This document shows positions 45,981 through 57,745 of a DNA stretch of 64,000 bases, in pieces. The DNA is taken from assembly GCA_024362935.1 (NCBI GenBank), contig JANCRA010000001.1, positions 63,764,930 to 63,828,929 on the forward strand, given 5' to 3'. A program made the translations under genes and the position numbers. The notes under the pieces are model-generated. The model did not search any database. It saw only the letters and a program-made list of their open reading frames with translations, and was not told where the DNA came from. Numbering within the stretch: the first letter of the stretch is position 1; every line of letters begins with the position of its first letter. The stretch is from Setophaga petechia. Lineage: Eukaryota > Chordata > Aves > Passeriformes > Parulidae.

Positions 45981-48900
45981 ATTGATGCAGCCCTTTGAGA
46001 GACAATCTGGAACTACTGCAGCCTGGGAAAGCTCATTCATTTCTTTTCCTTTCCTGACTTAGTGGTGAATAACTGCCCTTCCTTAATTGCTGCCCAGTGT
46101 TGCTTTATAGGGTGACAGTGTCAGTGACAAGCCAGGAAGTCAGAGTCTCGTTGGAGCATTATCTGGCTAAGTCTTGTCTGCATTCTGCTTCTGCAACTAT
46201 TGATGTTTTCTTTTCACTGTATTGGCTGCCAAAGGGCTTATGCACATACACCTTAAGTGCATTTGAGTACTTAGAGGTGTTCTGTTAGGTTTTCTGCTTG
46301 ACAGTCTCGCTGTCAAAATGTTTTCATTATTTATGTTACACTCCTAGGCTGGAGTGTCAAGGTTTCTAAGATGCCCAGTAGATTCCAGTAATAAAATCTG
46401 TACACTCTGACTAGATCTGATTTACACTCTGTGCTTTGTTTTAGGTGAATTTATCTGACTTAGAGGAAAGCCAGAAAGTCTTATGGCTGTAAGAAAATGT
46501 GTAGCTGTTTTAACAGGCAGTGTGCCAGACCAAGGCAACATATATTCAAACCACTGTCTGCTGCTAAGGTCCAGCTTGCAGAGTATTCCTTTTCTTGACA
46601 GCAGGGCGGGATGTCCAGGCTCAGTCCAGAATACCAGAACAAAGAGAGATTTTTGCTGAATTTTCTCTCCAGTAGGCAGTGGCTGCTTCCATCACATTGA
46701 GCAAACTTTTCATCCAGAACAATGGCCTGCTTCAGTTATTATTGGAGTGAGGCCAAAATATTTCACTTTGGTGCGATAATATTGTTACAGCAAAAAGAGC
46801 TGCTGAGCAGAACCTGCTAGGACTGTCACATTTGTGGGTAGGGCCACCTCCCACCTGGTTGTGATGTAGATCTGCTGCCATTTCCTTGTAATTATCAGGC
46901 TGGCTCAGATAGTTTCATATCCCTGTTACTCCTGAAGAAGTCCTCTGACTGTTTCCTTGCCTTGCTTTCTCACCTCTCCACCGCTGCAGAAGAACAGGTG
47001 TCCCCATCTGAGAAAAGGAGGAGCTAGATTGCTCCCACTTTCTGGACTGGGGAATTGGAGCACAAGGCACTAACTGCCCTGTTTGCCAGTAACCCAAACA
47101 TTGGCATCTTGTATTGTGTGAAGCAGGAGCTGTAGAAACTTAGGGTGTCTGTGGGCCAAGCTGGTTACATCTGATTTGCCCCAACCTCTGTAGAGATTCA
47201 GTGTCAGAACAGAATAGATAACTAAGTGTAGAAGTGAGGAGGGGAACAGAGAAGAGCTGCTAATGGATCATGTGTTTCCTTTCACTAGAATCCTTGCAGT
47301 GGCTCTGGCAGTGTAGATCTTCCTAGCCAAGAAGTGCACTTCCTCTCTGGCCACAAATGACAGATTTTTTTCGTAGTTTTGTTTAGCCATATTTGTTTTC
47401 TGAACACAAATTTGCCTCTTTTGAGGAGGCTGAATTATTTCTTTGCAGCATTCTTGTTGCAGTGGTGTTGCTGGAATAGCTGGTGATAGCAGTGTGCTAG
47501 CACCAGACTGGAAGAATGTTATTGTTCTCTGGCAGAAATAGTTAAAATGTGAGGCTTTGCAGGGTAGGATGTGTGAACTGAGGAGAGAATATCTCAGTCT
47601 AGATGTATGGCAAATGAGATGCAGAATGAGCTGTCATTCTGCATGTCTGATATGAGCTACTTTCATCTCAGTTGAGGTGGTTTTTCATGTGAAATAAAGG
47701 AAAATGGAATTTTAGCCATTGCAAAAGTCCTGGCAAATGTCAGAAGTGTTTTTTTGGAATATTTTACCATTGTGTTCTCACTTCCACTGAATCTTTTATT
47801 TTAGTAGAATTCTTGGAGTATGTTAGGTATGATACAAAATCTGTTTTCCCTCTTAGCTTTTTTTCCCCTCTTTGCCTTTTCCCTGCAGGTTATTGTTGCT
47901 GTTCCATGTCACCTTCTCAACCCTTTCTTTCCTGTTCATCTGTCTCTGTGTTTAGATCTTTCTCCTAGAAATCCGGAAAGATGCATCCATCTACTTGCAG
48001 AACAACAAATGTGCAGAATGAGTGGTGTATTCCCTGCTGATTTCACAACTTGAACCAATATTTTTCCCAGTGTTTCTGCAGTCCTTCTCCATAGGCACCT
48101 GCCAGGTCTTGATCCCTGCTCAAACTCTCACTGCAGTGGCTGTGCATTGCTGTGGATTTCTAGGATAAAATGGGACCTAATAAAATGCATCTGCAAGTGG
48201 TAGAAGCAGGAATGGGGTTTTTTTTCTAACATAAGTAATTATGCAGAGTTCAAGATCCCTAGAAAAGCTGAGTTCTGGTATGTTTAACTTTGATGCAAGG
48301 TAGCTGTTACTATCACCTGCAGTAAAATATACCTGTTTTACTGAGTTGCTCAATTAGGATTGATAGTTTTAGTCACTTTTTCCTAACCTTTTCAGAGCTG
48401 CCTGAATAGAGGGCAGCCAGCATTGTTAGGTTCATTCAGAAGAGCACTTAAGACTGGCTGTTTGTGACTGTGTCCAAGCAGGAACTGGGAAGATAAATAC
48501 CAGGATATTTGGTTCCTTAATACACTTGTAGTTATCCAACATTTCAGTATTTCCAAAAGAAAGCACCAAATGGCACCCCCAAGTGTTGGTGAGAGAAGGA
48601 GGCATTGTGTTGAATGAGGAGGTGCCATATCCCTCTGGAATTGCTTTCCTGCTGCCCACTTTATCCAGGCAAGAGGAGCCCCCTGTGTGGCAGTCTCTGT
48701 GGAAAATTTATTGAAGGTTAGTAAGGTTGTGGTTTCTTTCTAGCTGTTTACTTAAAAAAGAGAAAACCAAAAGCATCTCAATTGCTTATTACTGATACTT
48801 TATTGGTTCTGTCTTGTGCTGGATTTTCCCTGAAGTATCTCCAGTTTGCATTAATGGTGCTTGTCTGAGTGTTGGAATCTGCATGTAATGGGGGCATTGG

Positions 48901-51557
48901 GTGGATTTTTGTGCATGTTTTTCTATTGGTAAAGTTAATACATAAGCTGTAATTAAAAAATTGGTCTGAAAACCCCGTTTTCAGCTTGGAATAGTGTTTG
49001 GGTGTTACATGTGTTGTCAGCATTTTCTTGTGAAAAAAGTTTTATTTGATGTGTGCACTGTGGTCTTCTGCTTGTTCTTTCTCACAGCCTGGCATGTTAA
49101 GTCACTTTCTGGTGTAACTAGTTAGTTATTCCTAACCAGTGAACTTACAGTTTACATAAATAGTTTAAAAAAATGAAGGCAAATGGTATTTCTAGTTTGT
49201 GATTGATAGCTATGAATGAAATAATGAATTGCCCTGATGATGCTCTGAGGTCTGTGGCAAAGTTAGAATTTGAAACCCTTCTGAGTCAGCTGTTAGATCA
49301 GACTCTTTGACTGGGAAGAGTTTCAGCTGCACAAAATGGGGTTTTTTATATGAAGTAGTTTGAATGTCACCTAACAAACCAAGTTCTCTTCTTGTTTTGA
49401 CATGAACAACTGAGATTTCCTCTTTTGCTGGCAGACTTCATTAACTGTGTGGCTTTTTTAATCACCAGGCACTCACCCAAAATAGCCTCTACATTGTTGG
49501 AGTGTCCTTAGTGGTAGGAAGCATGACCTGCTCTCTGATACTGGGCCATCCAAAGGAATGTAGTAAATTTTAATGTGATTGTAACTTGGCCAGCATTTAC
49601 ATAAAAGACAACAATGATCTTCTTGTTATGGAGATCATTAATGAAACATCAGCACTGGTCTGCAAATGTGCTACCATGTTGTGATCCAGCTGAAAAAACA
49701 GCCTTGTGTAACTTGAGTACGTTGCATAACACAGGAAGAGGAAAAACAAACTAAATTTCCAATGGTTGTTTACATTTTAACTAGATCCCAGTGAAAAGTC
49801 TACAGTGAGTAGCTTTTTGAGTAATTTGACTTCTGTGTCCTCTGAAGGAATATCTGGGAGGCTGAATGTGTTCTGTTCAGGGCTGGAATTTGTGGTTGCC
49901 ATTCTCAGTGTGTTAATCTGATGTTAAAAATCCAAAGACTGAGTTCCACATAAGTCATGTGGCACCATTTGTATTTCTGAGTGGAGAAGGGATGAGTGCT
50001 CTGCTCTGGGGCTTGTGGGTCATTCAAAATCCATCTTCCTTGTGCAGTCAGGCACGTAAGTTGGAAATTTGCTTACCAGTTGGTATCTGGAAAGATGAAA
50101 GCAGTAAGTCACATCTTGTGATAGCCAAACTCATTCCAATAAACAAATGGGAACATAATCATTTACAGAACTTGCTTGATATTTTTTATCTAACTATAAT
50201 TTTAATGCCCGTACATTCAAGAAAAACTCCTTTCCCTTCAATGGTGTTCTTCAGTTTTATCTCACTGTAGAAAGGCAAAAGTTGCAAAACTCAGCAAGAT
50301 TTCAGGAGCACACATCCAGGCAGGAAACTCTGCAGCTATTTCTTGTAATTTCTGCCATTTTCAAGTGTTTAATTCCCCTGAGGATTGTGAGTGATTTGAT
50401 CAAAATCTGAAATGTTTGTTCACTGTTTTAAAAGTCCTCTGCTCTTTTTACACTGAGATTTCTTGAGGAAGTTTATCTTGTTAGAAAGTTTTTGAAGGAA
50501 ATTGCATCCGGGTAAAAATTGAATTTAGAAAACTGAACCACAAAATGAAACTCTCAGCTCTTGCTATAGATGGTGTGGAAACTAACATATGCTTGGAGTT
50601 CAAGAGACTTACATTGACTTTTTATTAGCAGGAGATCTGTTTCTGTGACCCAGCAGAAGGGACACAGACATTGCTGACCCAAAAAAGATTGCTCAGCATC
50701 ACTCAGCAGATTGGTATTGCCCTGCATGTGAATTATTGATGGATGGAACAGCCACACTATGATTTGTATTTTGTGTTATTAGCTGAAGAGAAAGGGAGGG
50801 TGCTGTGCTGGCTTATTTCAGTAAATACTGTGCAGATGGAAACTTTAAATTTCTTATGAACTGAACAGAATTGCAGGGCACACACTCATTACAGTTTCTT
50901 GTGTTATCATTAAAATTAATGGCCCTATCATCTTCAGTGGAGAGGTTCTTTAGTTTGGTGACCCTTCAGTGGCTGAGTGAGAGCTGCAGAGGGTCTGAAT
51001 CCTTTCAGACATGGCTTGGTTGGGGTTATTTTGTGCCAGCAGGACCTCGGGGTGCATGGTGAGAAAGCACTTGACAATGGATAGAACTGCTGTGTACCAC
51101 AGGGCTAAAGCAACACTCTCAGCCTATAATATCTGCTCAAATAAACTATGTAGTATTAAGTTTGCAGTAAGTATTCTGGCTTATGTGATCAGTAGAGCTC
51201 TCCCATCTCTCCCATCCCTGTCCCCCAAGCCACAGATGCAGCAGTGGCTTTTCAATTGACTGAGGACACCACATAATTAATGGTTGCCTGGAGATTATTA
51301 TTTGGATTTGGTTTAACTTGGGATCTGGTGATGTTTTTGTAATTATTTTTTCCTTTATTTTATTTTTCCCATATGAGAATAATCTGCTTTTGATATAGAT
51401 TGTTACCCTTAGATTTAAAATATGTGACAGTATGCAAACTGTATTTCAAATGGTGCAGCACTGGCCAGGTTCCAGCCTGGGTTAGATTTATAGGATAACA
51501 GTATATTGTATTGTTTTGTGTCAGATTCTTGGAGGGACATGACACTTAGTTAATTTT

Positions 51558-51573
51558 CACACCACCACCACCC
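51558..51573. repeat. Short (CAC)n microsatellite
   Basis: About five CAC/ACC units in the downstream intergenic stretch. Confidence 0.6.
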
Positions 51574-51900
51574 ATCTTTCTATATATAAAACAAATGTTA
51601 CAAAACTCTGCAAATAGGTGAAAGCTGCATGTTTCTTTTAAAGGGCTGATTGTTTCAGGGAAGATACTTGATCTAGAGATTTGCTGAGATTGACCCTGAG
51701 TGTGTGTGTGTTCCAGTATCTTATTTGTCTTCTGTATTTCAGTAAAGCCTGGAGGTCCTTGGCAGCTGAGCTAAGGGCTGTACACACATAATAAGACAAG
51801 TGGTCTTCTCTGCAGTTCAAGAAGAGAGAAACAAGAGCTGGAAACCAAGAACAGTTGTATAAAGCACAGCATGTGCTTGGTGAAGGTACATTTTCTGGTG

Positions 51901-51938
51901 GTTTTTTGTTTGTTTTTTTTTGTTTTTTTTTTTTTTTT
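51901..51938. repeat. Poly-T tract with G interruptions
   Basis: T runs of 6, 9 and 16 broken by single G or GTTTG. It could mark the tail of a minus-strand retroposon, but nothing recognisable adjoins it. Confidence 0.65.
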
Positions 51939-53879
51939 ACTTTTATAGCATACACATTATATGGACTGAGCTTTGCCTTCTGGTTGTCCTATTTTGCAGA
52001 GCAATGGCCTGGAATAAAAAAGTTTGGGATGTGCCACTCTGAGGAGAGAGAAAAAGGAAGGCAGGTGCATCACTTCCTTTAGAGTGTGTTTTGTGGTTGC
52101 CTATCCCTGGGAAGGCTGATTTTATAACTCAAGGCTCTGAATCCCAAAGTGGCAAAGGAAGGACCCCTGGGTTTCTCTGTGAACCTCTGTTTCTGACATT
52201 ACAGCAAAGACTGTCTTAACAATCAGATAGGACAATTTTCAGGTTAAAAAGAGACATTGGTTTTGTGCTGCACTTGCTGTTTTGTTTGGTTTTTGTCTGC
52301 TCCTCAGTCCATTCTCTTAGAATTTTCTGTTTCCAAATCTGAACAATAAAACAAAATATTAAATGATTGCTACAGTGGGAAGTAGCACATCAGAAATCTA
52401 AAGCAAAAAAGGCAGCATGGTTTGTTTATCCTCTAATTAAAGGTAGATTTTTCCTTAAAATACAAAAAATTCTTGTTTGTAGACTGCTAAATACCCTAAA
52501 TCCTGAGCTTTAGAGGGAATACTTTGAAAACAGCTATGATCTAGAACTCTGACTAATTTACTGCGGCTACTTGATTCTGTGATCTGTCAAAGCCATACTG
52601 CAGTAATTGAAGCTGAAGCTGCTCAGCCACTGGAACTGCATGAGACAATAGGGGTCAATGTATTTCAGCAGAGAAAAAGGGTTTGATCAAAGTTCTGTGC
52701 GTTATCAGAAGTAATTCCCTCTTGTAACAGGAGGCTTCCTGCTGATACACATGTTTTTAACAGATACCAAAGCCTATTTTCTATTATTTTTGCAGGAGGA
52801 TGTGCTTCTGTTCCACAGCCCATCCTTTAGTAGAACTAAGTTCAAAGAAATGTCGAGCAAATGTCGCTAATCCTTTTGAATTAGCGGTGCAAGTTCATGA
52901 GGTCACTTGTTACAGTGAGGTAATACACAGAAAGCCTCTAACAATTGAACATGTGTTGCATGTAAAGCCAGAAGCAAAGAGAGCTGGAACCCTGACATGA
53001 GATGGAGCAGCGTGTAGTCTGCATCCACATCAAAGCTCTCACATGCCTTCCGCCCAGACAAGGACGTGGAGCTGGTAATGTCTGTCTTTTTCTGGGTGTA
53101 GCCTCAAACCTCAACCTCTTGGAATCAACATTCTCAACTTCAGTCTCTGAAAGTGGGTCCAGACTTGAGGAGATTGAGCATTAATGGCACTGTTGCAAAT
53201 AAGTGGATGTAGTTTACTTTCTGATTTACTTCCTTTATCAGATTTATTACATTTGTGCACGTGGTGGTAGGCATTTAATGAAATCATGTTTGGAATACCA
53301 TTCACAATTTTCTGTTGTTTTCCTCCTGAATGGTATCAGAGGGTGCATGCAAGAATTCTGATGCCATTTACAGTTATATTAAAATGCACCAAGTCATTCT
53401 ACATTAGTTAAAACTACTAAAGATCAGCATGCTCTGAGTTTGTCATCTCTTCTCTTGAAGAAAGCAGACTGCCTACCCATTGAGCCTTGCTGCTTGACGA
53501 CAGTCACCCCTCTACATTTACTGCTTAGGTTTCTTTATAGGCCTGCACTCAAAAGTTAGGACAAAAGTAACTGGAAAAGGAGTGCAAAGATCTCTTAAGT
53601 TTGCTCTGGCTTGGAGCTGCCATAATGTGCAACTCAGTGCTGTGTAGATAAACTAGCAGTGATCCCTGGAGCATCAGAGCCCAGCTCTTGGCCTGAGTTA
53701 GCAATCCCACTGCTCAGACCTTACACTTGGAAAGGGCTGTGCAGTTTAAACTGCTGTGGTTTTCAGGTTTGAAGGTAATTCAGTGCATCATCACTTTGGG
53801 TGTTTGCTTTGGAGTCCAATCTGGAACATAAATCCCTCTGGGATTTCCTTGGAGGGGTGACAAAACATTATCCTCTCCC

Positions 53880-54030
53880 TGAAATGAGATTCCATTGACT
53901 GTCGGATAGCTCCTGTTGTCTGAGTGCCAGTGCAGCACGGAGCGACTGATTCATTGCTCGCCTGTGCTGGATGTAGCTCTTTTATACTGCTGCAAAATGA
54001 GTGTAAAACTCATGGCTTACACTGGGAGGT
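53880..54030. promoter_or_regulatory. Candidate conserved non-coding block
   Basis: Four CpGs occur within about 60 bp (53902-53960), followed by a 7-bp stem agtgtaa / ttacact with a 10-nt loop near 54000. The local composition differs from the surrounding AT-rich DNA. No coding frame is convincing. Confidence 0.22.
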
Positions 54031-55450
54031 GTTTAATTGCACCTCACTGCTGGATTTATGGCTCTGTCTAGGTTCCTGAGTTTAGTGGAGCTTCCACTGC
54101 AAGGCAGTGATGGAAAACTTTTGGGAATTTATGGCATATTGATGTGTAATGCCTGTTTTCTTTGATGCAACCGGCAGTTTAACTGAGGACCTTTGTGCAA
54201 CATTGTTTGCAATTTGATTTATTTTGACTATCAGCCGTGGTGAGCTCTTAGAAAATCATTCTGAACTAACTCAGGACGTAAGTCTTTTGATACCTTCAAG
54301 ATGTTAGTGTTGTTCTCTGTCCTTGGAAGTGGCAAAGAGAGAGATTCTCTGTGTTCACTGGAATGACTTTTTTCCAAGCACAGTGCAGATCACAGTGCCT
54401 CCAAAATGGCTGAGCATTGCTGTACACAGAACATGTGTTAGGAGAGCAGAGCATCAGCTGCCCCTAAGTATATCAGCTGGAATTAGATGGCTGTGGAGTC
54501 AGTAAGATTAAAATTCAGAGGCAGATGCCAGTATTTGGCATAGGATGATTTCTGGTCTTGGAGCCTTCATGCAAAGTGCACAATATTCTTCCCCTCTAAT
54601 CAGAAGCAGATCTTCTCCACCCAGCTGTCCTCCTTACTCTTGCACATTCTTCTATGAGTAGCATAGGCCAGGCAGTAAAAACTTCATTTCCCATAATATC
54701 TTGAAGGAAATCTGTGGGATTATCACCGCCTGTTACCACTGTGCTGCACTCAGATGCTGCTCCACGCTGCAAGGTGAGGTATAGAGTAAATGCAAATGTG
54801 AATGACAATAGGAGGAGAAGATGCCTGGGAAGGAGAGCCTTGCTGGCAGGATTGCTTTTGCCTCAGGATCCCTGTCTGGATATTTCAGGACTCTGCACTT
54901 CAGTCCATATTCTCTGTTTTTCTCCTTCATCTCTTTGTACCTGCTCTGGTTAGATTGTTCCCATAACAAAAGCCAGCCAGCAGAGAAGATGAATTGCTTG
55001 TAACAGACCCGACGCTGCAGGCCCTGATACTGGCGAGTTGTGCGCTGTGGGTGGGATTTGGTTTCCTGAGTGTTTATCCCTGCTGTGCTCTGGAAGATGC
55101 CCCAGGACAACTCACTTGGGCCAGCATTTGCCCAGAAGGGCACGAGGTCCTGGCTCATTTGTCAGCCTCATGGAGACAAGGAGACATGGCCTGGGGCGGC
55201 TGCAATGCCACTGCACCCCCCTGTTTACACAATGAGTGCTGCCCACAGTGAGCCCTTGCACTCTGTGCAGAGGTTGAGAGAAAGTTTCCTGACGAGATTT
55301 GTTTTTGGACAGAAAATTGAGGTTTTATTTATTCCTTTGTGTGATACGTGCCTTTGCTGCAGGCAGAATTCCCAATTCAAACTTGGTTGTTCAGCTCACA
55401 GCACGAACACAGCCTGCCAGAGGAAAGGAAACGTTTTCCAAGCAATTCCA

Positions 55451-55465
55451 CAGCAGCAGCAGCAG
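55451..55465. repeat. (CAG)5 microsatellite
   Basis: Five CAG units, falling inside the longest open frame of the window (55070-55711), where they would read as Gln. Confidence 0.65.
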
Positions 55466-56096
55466 CTTACACCAGTGACTCCCATGCTCTGTTGTACATT
55501 ATCACCACTTAGGAAGCCTTGCTTTTCTAATGGAATGTTGTGCTGTTTGGAGGATGGTTTCCACTGTTTGTGTGAATCCTACTTTTTTTGCCAGAAAAGA
55601 AAGAAAATAGGAACAATTAGGAGAAAAACAGGCAATAGCAGGAATGTTTGTGTTTCTGTCATAATGAGTTCATTTGCAGATTTAATAATTGTGTCTTCCT
55701 TGGTGATCTGAGAGCAAGTAATGAAAAATTTGTACAAGAATATGGATTAAAGTGCTGTTCTGGCTCCTTTTTGTTCTGTGCACTGCCTTGTGCAGTCTTT
55801 GTGGGCAGTGCATAAGGATTTATTTAGCGATGCTGCCCTTACTCCTGTGATCATCTCCACATGGGGCAGAGGTCGGTCTCTCTATCATTTTTGCTGGGTA
55901 GGGGTCTTAATTTGGAAAAGACCTGGCTAACAGGCTGCTTATATGTTTCTAATATTTCTTAATGTGATTATGGTGACTTGTGCTTCCCTCCTGTTGCTGA
56001 GGAGGGGATTTTCACAAGTGCTCTGTTGGCCAGAGCCTGTTCCTTTGAAAGACATCAGGGAGACTCTCCTGAGTGTGATGGAAGTTGAGGTTGGGC

Positions 56097-56111
56097 AATA
56101 ATAATAATAAT
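56097..56111. repeat. Short (ATA)n microsatellite
   Basis: About five ATA/TAA units in the intergenic stretch. Confidence 0.6.
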
Positions 56112-57706
56112 CAGGTCTTTTAAAAATTGTTGTTGTTGGAAATTTTGTAGACAACAGGTCTTGAAATTAAATACTTGGGGCACAGGCAGCCTGTCAGGAG
56201 CTGCTAAGGAAATGTATGTGCAGGAATTCCACATGGAGAAATGTAGTTATTGGTGTGTGCTGACTAAAAGCATTGCTTGACAATTGGTGTTGGAAGAATA
56301 GAGAGAAAAGGGAAAACAAGGGTAAAATATAAACTATATGGTGAGAATATAGATGCTGATGTGCAAAAAACAGATGAAGATTACTCTGTTTTGTTACCTA
56401 TGGGTATTCTTGATTTCAGTACTCAGTTGTCATTATCCTATTATAACCCCACATCTTTTGCTATGATTTAGTCCACCATATGCCTAATCAGCATTGTGCA
56501 TGATTGAAAAATATTGGTGTAGTTTATACAATAGATGAATGAAGAATGTCTGCCAAACTGAACTAGAATAGATAAAGTACAGAAAAAACCTGATTTATAT
56601 TTAGTGTATTTATGATTCCTCTCAGTCATGTCGTGTTAGCCATGACATTGCTTGTAGCTGTTCTGCTTACCTGAAGATCACATTAGCAGTATTTTATCTG
56701 TAGCATAAACCAGAATATGGACATAATATGCATAAGTAGTGCCTGTCTCCATGGAGAAGTTAAAAGGAGAGGAAGCAGACATCCTTGAGGCCCTCATGGT
56801 TGTGCTGAAAGGCACAGGATTTATGTCCACCTCTTCTACCAGGGCACTGTATTTCAAGCCTTATGGATGCTGTCAGTCCCAGGCAGCATTTCTTGGAGAA
56901 CTGCTACAAGATGTTGTAAGGACTGTTCAGTGGTTTTCTGCAAACCTGTGAGAGGATTCTGAAGAGTATTCAGATGATCAGAGCTGAGACATTAACTATC
57001 ATTATTCCTTGAACAATGCTTTTAGCACCTGACTTATGAAACCCATTTGACCTTCCTGTACATGGATACAAATCTGCAGTTTGACAGCCCTGAGCCTTTG
57101 CTACCTTTTCAGTTTCAGCTAGGAAAGCTATTAGCTGCAAATCCCTGATATGGTTTCCTATTTTGGGGATTAGTGTAATCAGATGAGTTTGCTAATTGGC
57201 TTGGACAGTGCCAGTGTTGAAATATTTCTCCTACAGCTTTCCAGTATCATCAGTATTTATCAGTCACAGTTTCTCATTAACACAATATTACATTTCTAGA
57301 TTATCTACTAGGTTCCCTGCATACATAACAATGCATATCTCAGCTGTTTCCTTCATGTTACTTTGTTAGAAAAATGGGGCATTTATCAGTCCACAGTGAT
57401 ACAGTTCCTAGTAAAAGGATCAAAGGAGGAGTTTTGCTTTTTTTCAGCATTGAGCCTGCAGATGTTTTTATTAATCAAGTTAATCTTCCAGGAACATTTT
57501 TTGTCTTTATCTGCTGTCTTGAAAGGGAAGAAAAAGTGATACTGAGTTTGAGATTTGCTCAGTCACATCTATCTTGTATAACGTTTCTGTGCTTGATTGG
57601 AAGTTGCTGTGACAAATGTGAATAAAAGAGGGAGAGATAATAACTACTTTGCCATACTGAAAAATGTAATTGCAGAGTCAGTGCTACTGTCTAAATAAGC
57701 TGAAAG

Positions 57707-57745
57707 AGAGCCAAAAACTCTGCTAGTGTTGCAGAGTTTGGCTCT
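57707..57745. repeat. Strong imperfect hairpin (15 bp paired, 2-nt bulge, 7-nt loop)
   Basis: The left arm at 57707-57723 (agagccaaa, two extra a, ctctgc) pairs with the right arm at 57731-57745 around the loop tagtgtt. At 39 nt it is shorter than a typical pre-miRNA hairpin and pairing does not extend outward. Confidence 0.6.

Larger units (their letters stand above)
45981..53879. other. Intergenic sequence, no gene seen
   Basis: No recognisable coding exon, RNA gene or transposon. Small features are the CAC repeat at 51558, the poly-T tract at 51901 and a splice-acceptor-like site before 52797. Confidence 0.6.

Noticed and set aside
52570..52595. gattctgtgatctgt, similar to the short repeats at the 3' end of avian CR1 LINEs
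   Set aside because: Only one partial unit and no CR1 body upstream, so there is no support for a CR1 insertion.
54733..55158. 141-codon minus-strand frame
   Set aside because: It overlaps several + strand frames in the same GC-richer patch, a sign of fewer stops rather than coding.
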